Positions 38,601 to 50,600 of a DNA stretch of 64,000 bases are shown one piece after another. The stretch's first letter is position 1, and each line of letters opens with the position of its first letter. The position numbers and the translations under genes are program-made. The notes under the pieces were generated by a model. The model saw only the letters and a program-made list of their open reading frames with translations, had not been told where the DNA came from and did not search any database. Source of the DNA: Ceriagrion tenellum (taxonomy: Eukaryota; Arthropoda; Insecta; Odonata; Coenagrionidae); NCBI GenBank assembly GCA_963169105.1, contig OY720632.1, forward strand, positions 190,712,448 to 190,776,447, in the 5' to 3' direction.

Positions 38601-41600
38601 GTTCCAGGGGAGGATTGTAATAAGGATGCGAGAAGCTGTGCAAATGGTAGACATAATAAGAATTGGACGCCGATAATACCAGTTTGGATAATGGATTGTT
38701 AGCGACTTTAAGTGGATGTAACAATCTAAACAAAAGCGCCACGATCATGCTTTTCTTTTGTCAAGATTGCATACATAATGTATTTATTAACAAGAAAATA
38801 AGTCGGGATATTCAAAATTAAACTTTACCGATAATATCACGTCATACAAGTTGAAATGGTAAGCAGTTTAAACCTGATTCCTTATATATAACTCAATCTT
38901 TCGCTGTGAAAATTTGAAGCATGCGCCAATGTTTTATAATCTTATTTATATTCATTTGATATTTTTAAAAAACCCACTGTTATTATCGACTTTTTGTACT
39001 CCATTACAATTCATCGGTGAATTTCCAGAGTGAATATGAATATAGTCTTAGGTCAGAGGTGTTAGGTGCAGCCCTCGGAGGTCGGCGTGAGATTAAATAC
39101 GAACGTATAAAAAATTTTTAACGAGCGCATTTATGCTTTTATTCTAGGTAAGGTTAATAATAATATGAAATAAAATCGAATAAAATTGTATTACCGTTGG
39201 AAGTGCGAGCCGTCGAATAAAAATCCTCAATCGAGATGGACGAGCGAGACAAATACAAATCGAAAAGATGAGTAAGGGATCGACTGACTGAATATTGGGT
39301 CGAGGATCCAGTTTCCTTTCATACGCAGATTAAAGAGCTCTTTTAACTTCCTCATCCTCAAATGGGGATAGCGTGAATCGAATGCTTTCAGGTCAAAATG
39401 CAGTCGCTCATAAAAGGCGTCCTACCTATTTTTAGTATTTTTTTATGTTTGGACTTGTAATCCTTGAAATATATATCGTACCATGGAAACTGGACGGTTA
39501 TAATTAAAAATTAAGGACTTGCGTGCAGGCAACGGTGGTTAAATGCACAAACGCGTATTTTCAATATCGTGTCGATATCGAAAATACGCGTTTCAATATC
39601 GATAGTCGTGACGTATCAATGCCATTGTTCGCCATGGTCTTCAGAGATCTATTCGGAAGCCCAGGTGTTACCTCACTGTGGCTGGAAACACGAGACCTCT
39701 ACGTACTATGCCTTCGCCGGGACAGTACGTGAGCATTAGAACGCGCCTAGCAATTACAATGATTACATAAATGCTCTGAAAAACACTACATTATATATTA
39801 AATTTCGATTAATGTGCAAATACTTGGATCGTAAATATTTTGAAAAGATATTCGCAAACTATCAAAGCAATTGGTCTTAAATCTCCCCTCGGTTTTTTAT
39901 GCCACTTTGACAAATATAAAAACTTTGCCTTAACATTTCCCTAAATAAACCTAGCTACGCCGTTATTGTATGCCATTTCTCAAAAAGCAATGATTGTATG
40001 TTGATTATTTCAAACATACGCTAAAGTATAAGTATTGAAAAGGCTGATAGTCCCTAGAAACTATGAAGCCACAGGCAAAAATAAGATTAATTTATGGTAG
40101 AGATAAATTCAATATAGTTTATAATTTACGTTATTTTCATGTTAACTTTTTGAAAGAAAAGATTCGGTACGTAATACTACGAAATTAGCCGCGATATGAT
40201 TGGCTTCCTGGGAAATAATTCGTTTTCTTTTCTTGGTATTAATTATTCCGGAATCCTACGTAATATCTGTGTTCGGAAGGCGCGAACAAAGACCTCGGGG
40301 TCACTTTACCGGGTGTCGCGACTGACTTTGGCGTTCAAAGGCCAGTAATTAGTGTGCCTATAACTCCCCCCTCCCATCCCGCGTGTACCTATTGGACCGC
40401 TTTCCCGCAGGAGAGCGGAGAACAGCCCTCTCTGCCCCAGCGTGTGAGAACCAAGGTCTCAGTTAGCTTGGCCACGCCACTGTTTGCGTTGGGCGATGTT
40501 CTGATTTTTGGTCCCCAGCCTGCCTAAGAGTGCAAAGGCAGTGCAATGGCTGGGGGTGTAAAATGGGGCCCTTAGCCAGGCCAACGAGTGCGTCGGGGGC
40601 GGCTACGGGGTTCTTTCGTGTACCAGCCGTAGTCTTCTCGACTCCCGGTCTCCAAGACCGGAAGCCATTCTCTCCGGGCCGGAACCTCGGGCCTTAGATC
40701 CCCAGGCGGGGAGGCCCCTTCGGAAAGTGGTTACGTAAGATCGGTTACCGTTGGTCGGGCCTCTCAAACGTTCCAAATCCCTGTCCCTATCACGTCGCTG
40801 ATGAACCTGTGAAAGGACGTCACGAGGATGGTATTCCATTCAACACGGCCCACGGGCTGTCTTCGCTGGCTGGTACTCCTTCGGGGATCATCCTTTCATC
40901 AAGGACACCGACTCGTCGCAATGGCAATCGGACTCTTGCAGAAGATCCCATTCTCAAGCTCTCTCCTTTGTTATCCTTGGGTGGTCGACCTTCTTCTTTG
41001 TCTGATGGTGATCACACGATGTTGTCCTGGCTGGAACGTGAAGATTGTAGCAATGATGCCAGTCTTTAATAGCGGATTTCGATTCCGCCCTTCGTCGTGA
41101 TTGGCCGATGACTCTTTGTTGATGATTCGGCCAATCCGAAATCAGCACGGTATGAATCCAAATCGGCATTCGTGCATAAAAACCAATCCGGTAATAAAAC
41201 TGAATCCATTCTTTTTCTTTTCCCCACAACAAAAGTTGATTCGTAAAACTCCTTTCATCGCGGAGGATAACGAATGAAAGATGATCAATGGAGACGGATA
41301 CATTTGTGATTATCCTATCAGTTGTTGCGCAATACAAAGTTATTACTGTTATAATATTATTTCAAATTTCTTTATAATCTCATACTCTCCTGGCTCACGT
41401 AAAATCTTGTATTAACCATGATTTTTTTATAATGGCAAATAAAGTGGATATCTTTTCTCATGTAATCGTTAGGGAAAAGAAGACATAACAGGTCCTTTTC
41501 AATGCTATCTAATATTGTTCATTTTTTTGACCCGAAACAATTAACAGTCATCCTACGTCCTTTTTCCCAGGGCCATCTAATCATTTGAATTTAGCCTTTT

Positions 41601-44600
41601 CTCGTGAATAGCTGTAGCCTCTGACGACGAAATCTAATGGATACGATGAGACCGACGAGCTAACAAATATTCTATCATTTTATGTGATTAACGAAGCTAT
41701 TATTATTCTCTTTTAAATATTGTGTTACTATCTTTACCATTCTCACCTATTGTAAAATCATAATTAACTCCTTAGAATTTATTAAAACTTTAATTTAAGA
41801 CGAATATCACGAGAGTATTATGTAATTATATGGTCTGTGACCCTTGAAAGTTGTGCCATAAGGATGGATTAATAAGTGTGTATGTTGTTCGAATGTCATC
41901 GTTTTTCATTTATGACATCCCCAAACGCACGAAATTGTGAAGAAAGTTAGTACGACTTGTAACGTCCTTTTAATTTATTTTGCGTAGTTTCAAGAATCAC
42001 TCTCTCTTTCATTATTTCAAGTGATTCGCATTCACTGTTCTTCAGTATTGATTTTTTTCCAGATTCAATAGTGCCCCACTTGACTCAAAAAAGGTTGCAA
42101 TAGATCAGAGCGCGGAAGAACTCCGAGTCGTTGCGACATTATTCGGAAACTCTCTCACTTGTTTCTACGGTTGATTGGAAACATTGTGGATGATCTCATT
42201 GTAATCGATCGTATTACTATTTTCGACAATAATTCCGAAAATCATCTTGATTATTACCGACGAGGACTACGCGCTGTCGCCCGAATCTTCGGTCGGTATT
42301 TCTTCGTGTCATACTGGAAGGATATAATTTTGGCATCGAGTCAGTAGCGCAATTTCTCTCTCAAGTCATATTTTTACGTTGAGTAAAGACTGACAATTAT
42401 ATTGGTCCAATAATATCATCACTTTTAAGTCTGGCCGATCTATATAAAGGGATAGCATACGGGAATTCATCGTCGGCAGAAGTAAAGATCAGCTCGTAGG
42501 CTTCCGCGGATGCAGTGTTGACTGTTACTTTTTACGGGATTCATTCCGCGATGTATGTTTTTTTAAACAACAATATTTCGCTGGTCCTCCTGCCAGCTTC
42601 ATCAGGTTAACTGAACTGCTTTAAATACAAAAAAGCGAGACAAATAAAGCAGTTCAGTTAACCTGATGAAGCTGGCAGGAGGACCAGCGAAATATTATTG
42701 TTTAAAAAAACATACATCGCGGAATGAATCCCGTAAAAAGTAACAGTCAGAAGTAAAGATCATTTTCAAAAATATTGTTGTGAATAATAATACGACCGCT
42801 TGTATTGAGATCATTCACCTTGTTTCCCCTCAATCGCAGAAACAAACAAGAGGTGCGTGCTTCTGAAGAATGACGCAATAACTCGGAGGCCTTTCAAAGT
42901 TAGACCTGCAAGAGTCTTACCTTAATTCAAGTGGGGCAAAAACCAAATTTCGAAATATCAATATTGAAGGGACGTTTCTGTTGAGTGGCTCTGAACAATG
43001 GGAAAGAGAGCGTATGTCTGTTGTCACTACGCGAAACCGATGAAAAGGATGTTCAAGTCTTACTGACGCGCTTCACAATGTTGTGAAAATTTGGAGGTCG
43101 TGATGCCGTATATAAAAAAACGCGATAACATTTGAACTACTTTCACCCTTATTAATATTTCCTTGCCGTGGAAATTCCAAAAGTAAAATACCTTCGTTTA
43201 AATTTTGAAGTTTTTATGTGTTTAGTACAATTTTTCCATGGCTGAGAAAGGCAGAGATATGAGCACATTATTGCAAAGAGAAAAGTAATTGCGTCATTAT
43301 ATATATCAAATGTTGGAAAAAATTACAACTCTTCAGTTGCCTCGCATATATCATTCTGAAGCTTGAAGGTGTAATCCAAATCAAGTTTCGTTTCGGGTAT
43401 AGACCAATAATCTTTGCCAATCTTCTGGGTTAACAGTGTATTGAACATGCCGCCTTTCGAGCAGGTGCTACTAATGAGTACTGCTCTATATTGGACAGTG
43501 CTAAGTGGCCTCCAGTCGAAATATTACTTACGCTTCTTGGTCACGCGGTCGACGGGTAACAATGGTGAGGGTCTCACAGATTTAATCTAATTCTCTGGTC
43601 ATGAAAATTCTCGCGGACTGAATATACTGCTCTTGTCCACTCCCCATTCAATTGAGTAAGTTGGCCACCAAGGCTTTGGCTCGGGAGAATTAAGCCGTCG
43701 CGACGGATAAGTATCTATGTGCAAACGAATGGACAACAGTGAATTTTGACAAAGGAGTAAATATGTGACTATTGCCCTCTTCATAGCATACCGAGAAAAG
43801 GCTAAATTCAAATGATAAAATTGTCCTGGGAAAAAAGACGTAGGATGACTGTTAATTGTTCCGGGTCAAAAAAATGAAAAATATTAGATAGCATTGAAAA
43901 GGCCCTGTTATGTCTTCTTTTCCCTAACGATTACATGAGAAAAGATATCCACTTTATTTGCCATTATAAAAAAAATGATGGATAATAAAAGATTTTACGT
44001 GAGCCAGGAGAGTATGAGATTACTGAAAGAAATTTGAAATAATATTATAACAGTAATAACTTTGTATTGCGCAACAACTGATAGGATAGTCACAAATGTA
44101 TCTGTCTCCATCGATCATCTTTCATACGTTATCCTCCGCGATGAAAGAAGTTTTAAAAATCAACTTTTGTTGTGGGGAAAATAAAAAGAATGGATTCAGT
44201 TTTATTACCGGATTGGTTTTTATGCACGAATGCCGATTTGGATTCATACCGTGCTGATTTCGGATTGGCCGAATCATCAAAAAAGAGTGATCGGCCAATC
44301 ACGACGAAGGGCGGAATCAAAATCCGCTATTTAAGACTGGCATCATTGCTACAATCTTCACGTTCCAGCCAGGACAACATCGTGTGATCACCACCAGACA
44401 AAGAAGAAGGTCGACCACCCAAGGATAACAAAGGAGAGAGCTTGAGAATGGGATCTTCTGCAAGAGTCCGATTGCCATTGCGACGAGTCGGTGTCCTTGA
44501 TGAAAGGACGATCCCCGAAGGAGTACCAGCCAGCGAAGACAGCCCGTGGGCGGCCGTGTTGAATGGAATACCATCCTAGTGACGTCCTTTCACAGGTTCA

Positions 44601-47600
44601 TCAGCGACGTGATAGGGACAGGGATTTGGAACGTTTGAGAGGCCCGACCAACGGTAACCGATCTTACGTAACCACTTTCCGAAGGGGCCTCCCCGCCTGG
44701 GGATCTAAGGCCCGAGGTTCCGGCCCGGAGAGAATGGCTTCCGGTGTTGGAGACGGGGAGTCGAGAAGACTACGGCTGGTACACGAAAGAACCCCTTAGC
44801 CGCCCCCGACGCACTCGTTGGCCTGGCTAAGGGCCCCATTTTACACCCCCAGCCATTGCACTGCCTTTGCACTCTTAGGCAGGCTGGGGACCGAAAATCA
44901 GAACATCGCCCAACGCAAACAGTGGCGTGGCCAAGTTAACTGAGACCTTGGTTCTCACACGCTGGGGCAGAGAGGGCTGTTCTCCGCTCTCCTGCGGGAA
45001 AGCGGTCCAATAGGTACACGCGGGATGGGAGGGGGGAGTTATAGGCACACTAATTACTGGCCTTTGAACGCCAAAGTCAGTCGCGACACCCGGTAAAGTG
45101 ACCCCGAGGTCTTTGTTCGCGCATTCCGAACACAGATATTACGTAGGATTCCGGAATAATTAATACCAAGAAAAGAAAACGAATTATTTCCCAGGAAGCC
45201 AATCATATCGCGGCTAATTTCGTAGTATTACGTACCGAATATTTTCTTTCAAAAAGTTAACATGAAAATAACGTAAATTATAAACTATATTGAATTGATC
45301 TCTGCCATAAATTAATCTTATTTTTTCCTGTGGCTTCAGAGTTTCTAGGTACTCCCATCCTTATCCTTAGAGTTGAATGCATGTATAAATAAGCCTTTAC
45401 CATCTCTTGATGATATTTTGAGGAAATGAATGCAATAACGGTGTAATTATTGGCATTTACTGAAATTCGGATGAAATTTTTAATTGTCAAAGTTAAATAC
45501 AAAATGAAGGGGGTTATAATATTTCAATCGTTCTCGTGCTTCTTTTCCAAATATTTTTACTCTCCAGTTATTCGCTAATAAATTTTAAATTTTACATATT
45601 TTGCAGTGAGTTGTGCAGAGCACTTATGTTATCAATGGACTTGGTAACTATGCCCTAAGGCTGCCGAAAATATCCCTGCGGATGCATAATAAAAAAGTTC
45701 TAGCGTTTCCAGCATGGTTTAACTGGATATCGTGGATTCAGTATACGTCTTTGAAAAAAAAATTGATCATTAATTGAAAACTCCCTAAATTTCGATCGTG
45801 GATGAACCTAATACTAGACGGACCGAGACCAAAGGCATTTTGTTAAGGTAGTCCGACCGAGATATTTCCCTAATCATAATAGAAACCATATTCGAATTAT
45901 ACGTTTTAAATTCACCAGCTGTAGGACACAACAATTAAATATTGCATTATTAATGGTGGCATAATAGTAATATATGACATAAATTGTTAGTAATTAAATG
46001 TAAATATCTAAATTAGTCTTTAACTGGACTCATTTATTTTCGCGCGGTGCGTTTGAAACTCCTTTGAACACGGAAGGTGTTTTGTGATCCCGAAGAATTT
46101 ACAGCGGTGACAATATGATTAATTTTCAATAGTAGTTGAGAAGACATATACACTTCACAGTTAGTTTTTTTACAACAACTAAGTGTTAGAAATACCTCAT
46201 TTTGTAGACAATGTGTCTCTGGAGTGCATGCACGAACCATTTCCCATGTAAAATGGCTGGTATTCACTGGCAAATGTCTCGGATAGTAACGTTGTAAGGG
46301 GTAGAGCTTTTGGTGTCATTGGATAGGTGAGATGTTTTTATTTAAAATTAGACCAAATTCATTGATTTCTAAGCTCGAAATTCCTTAATGGATTTTTACT
46401 TGAAAATAACGTATTTTTTCGTAAGATTTTCGCGTATAAGAAAAGAAGCGCGATTTATGAGCGCTGTAATTGCAGCGTAGGAATCATAGTTCATTTAACG
46501 CACATGGAGGGAAGTATTTCTAAATAATTAATGGCTTACACAAATTATATCACTTCATAACATCATTATTATGGGTCCAAAACAAAAAAAAGCGGGACGT
46601 GTAGTAATTGCTCCTGCTACCTTAGAATCAACAGGAAAGGTTTGGCTATCGCTGAATGTATATTGTTTGCTCTTCGATAAATAGAAGTAGTCATATGACC
46701 AAAAAACTTTATTCCTGAATCGCTCGTTTTTGGCAGAAATGTGAAAAAATTTAAATGGGCAATAATCACGCTAAAATCATTTCATAGAACATTTCAGATT
46801 AATACGTTTGAGGTCAAATGCTTTCCGAACAGCAAGTTTGTGTGAAATATGACATCCTAAGGGACAACCGTTTGTAGCATTCATCTACATACATCTACCA
46901 GCCGTGTAAAGCTGTTCGGGATTTGGTTTTTGAAGGTGAAATGGCGACGTGTATTATGGGAGTGTATTTAGTGGAGCTCAGTTTTTAATGTGGTCGCTTA
47001 TTGTGCGCGGAAAGAACGAGTTCTTGTGCTTATCTGTTAATGGTAATGTATCTCTCTTATTTTATCGCATTGTCAGACCTAAGGATGTAGTGAGGAGTCA
47101 TAATAATATTCTCTATGTCGCTCTGAAAAATGTCAGTTCTGAATTTATCAAGCAACCTAAGCCTAGCGTGCAGCCTCCGAGTCTCTAGGGATTCCCACCT
47201 TAACCCCTCTTAAAGTTGTGAGACACTATGTGTTCGCTCGATTTGCAGTCTTTAACGAAGCGCGCTGCTTTCCTTTGTATTTTATTTATTTTTTTGGGTT
47301 AGATCTATTTGACCAGTAACTCCGAACCGATTCTGTAACTCCGAACCGATCGGCATGGGAACCTTTTCGTCGTGTGGCACGTCACACCGACAACCGTGGT
47401 GTTCTGTATGAAACCGATCGGTGTGCCGCGGGGCTTCCGTCGGGAGATCGTACCGGCACGTAAAAGCTGTCGGTACCCAGGGTAATCAGTCGGTTTGCTT
47501 GAGAGACACCGTAACAAATTGACAACGCATTTAGATTTATGTCTGAAATAGGTTTATTTGAGGCTTGTAATAGCGATATAATTTATTCACCGGATTAATG

Positions 47601-50600
47601 GAGATATAATATGTAATTCACAAGTTGAAATAATGATAATGAAAGTGACGGCCTAAAAGAAAAACCTGAAAACAACTGGGATTCCGATGTGTAGCATTGT
47701 ATTGATCGCTTGGCTCCTCAAAATATTTTACTATTTGGCGCTATCAACTACATATACAGGCCAGTATTTTGCCTATGAAGCATGTTGGATTACCTTATTA
47801 TAGTGTGTGCAATTAATTCCCAGAAAATCCTCCGCAACAAATGTCAGTAATTATTGCGGATTAATATATATTCTCAAATTGGAAATTTTACCCATATGGT
47901 GTAATTTTGTTTATTCAACCACGCATGAAACCCACTTATACACCCTATAGTAGTTTATTATTTGAGAAAATAGGATATATCGTGAGATCTGTGCTTTTAT
48001 TGGCGTTTTTTGCGCTTCAGTCCCTTTTTCACAGCTCAACTAAACATCTTGAAGCACCCTTTAAACTGAACTGTCAATTATCACTGTGCCTCAATTAATT
48101 CGGATTAATACATAAATACTGCCAATAGTGTAACACATTCCAACAACATATTTTCCACTTGAAGCACGAGAAACGTTCCTGCTCGGCGTAATATGCTAAT
48201 AACTAGGAGTTAGGTTGTTACGGAGGGAAACAAGCTTCAGGAAAACTTAAGGGCTCCTAACGGTAATTAATACATATTTGTACATACAATGACGTACATG
48301 CGACGACAGCAAAGCAAAGACGTGTTCAATGATATACTTAGCTACGACGGTTCAAAGCAAAGACGGTTCAACGACATACTTAGCGGCACCTCCACTTCAT
48401 TTTCTCTCATCATAGTTTTTAATACTACTCATTCAAGTCATTTTTACATTCAACTTCGTTCCACGAAGACGCTAAATGAATGTTTCATGGCACGAGCGCG
48501 CAGCATAACCATTGCTATACACACACGAATAAAGCATATAAATGCGAACATTTCATAATCACCCCACAATTATGGACTACATGGCCATTCTATATCCATG
48601 ACAATATTGTTCTATTAGATTCAACTATTACTTCGAACCATCTTCCGAAGGTTTGTACTCCACACAGAGGACACTTCTGCGGCCAGAAATACCAAATATA
48701 TACAACGCGATAAACTGTCTGCTTTCCATCACGCGCGTTAATTTGCACTTAAATATAATGAATAAACTGGTATACTTGACCAATCATATTTCTACATCCA
48801 TGCAATCATAACACATTAGTTCTTGCTGCACCTAACTTGTCTTTGTAAAACTTCATGTTCATAAATAAGCTACTTATTGCAATGTACTTTAAATATGGAA
48901 CACTTTTTTTATTGCACAAATATACATTGTCACGCACTCAATTCACAGAACTTTATTATCCTCCTCCTTTCGACATTACTGTGCGTGAGAATGACTTTAA
49001 TTTCGACATTACTGAGTCTGTGTATTATAATATTTGTCACTGGATGTCGTTTTGGTTGATGCCCACGAGAGCACTAGGCGGTTTCATTTAGTCATTTGTT
49101 TGTTCTATCTCGCCTCCATCGGTTGAAACGGACCATGTGACCCTCAGCTTCGGCAACACTCGGGAGGGAGGGGTATCTCGAGAGGGAGGAGTTACCAAAC
49201 CGACTGGAACAGCGCTCGACTTGCTTACAGAATCGCCCGAGAAAGCTCCGTCGGTGAGGGAACTCCGACGGGAACTCCCTGTCGGCACGAAATCCATGCC
49301 GTCTGCAGGCTTTATACTGATCGGTGCGGAACCGACGACAAAATACGGAATGAACACCCCATGAGGTCACAAATGCCTGCGGCGTGTTCGAGGTGTGGCC
49401 TAACCAGAGCGAAGTATAGCATCTCTCTTTTATAATTTCATCCGAGAACCTTCCTATTATACGTTTAACAAAACCTAGCTTCTTTAATGCTGTTAATGAT
49501 ATGTTTTGTATTTGTAATCCCCACGAATATCTGATGTTTAGGTAATTCCGAGATATTTTACAGTTTCTGAAGATTTTATGTTTACTCCACCCACAGTATA
49601 GGTATGGCATTTGTGTGATGACATTCCTAGGAAGTAAACTTTGGTGCATTCACTAATATTTAAATCTAAACCCGACTCCTGGCACCACGAATGAACATTG
49701 TCCAAGTACAAGACTTCTAATATCATATAATATAATAACATAATAACAAGAGTCCTAGAAATAAAGAGGTCATCCACATGCTAATAAATGTTTTTATTCG
49801 GCAGTTAACCTTTATTTAACCTTTACACATATGAGGAATCATTTCATCCCTATGAGAAGCATATTTGCGCGTCTGAAACAAATTCCGTGCATATGTCATC
49901 GTATTTAAAGTTAATTTAGACCGAGCTGCCATGTTCGACGAAACGTTGAAAAGAAAACAGTTTTCGAGAAATTGAATTTTTCCGTAAGCGACATGCGAGA
50001 TAACTGCCCGGTTAAAAACAATGCAAGGATAACTTCTTCAGTAAAAATTATTACACCGAATACGGCAGAGGTCGTTTTCGAACTTGTCAAATCTAGCGAT
50101 CTTCCCTTGGAAGATTGCTAGATTGCTCATCGGGCGGATATGGCGTTAATGTCACGTGACCGCAGACGCCATATTGTCTAGATACCTAGTAAAAAAAACA
50201 CAGGGGTCGCCTTGAAGCTCTCTCCAGCGTGGAGAATTGAAGCCGAATTTTGCGCATTTAGCCATGTTGTGATTATGAAAACCTTGGGTGATCCTATGTA
50301 AAAGCATTGAAATCTGATGGCTACATTTATGATCTAATCTGATACATTTATCATCCGTAATGCACAGGTACGAACTTGTGATAAAATATGATCCAATGTG
50401 ATGGCTAACTAGTTGCCATCCTTGTCCTCGGCCTCTTTTCGTCAGACCATGCTCACAATTAGTATTGGAGAAGACGAAATTGGATGCATTTCTGATATCA
50501 ATTTTTTCGTGCATATGTACTTGATTGAGGACTATTGAAGAAAAAGAAAAAAACATTTGCTCCCAGCAAATTCTATGACGACGATTTAAACTACTTGGAA

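Noticed and set aside
40603..40839. A real small protein gene in the inverted arms
   Set aside because: All amino-acid-level differences between the two arms are replacements, and the sequence is a duplicated repeat rather than a conserved frame.
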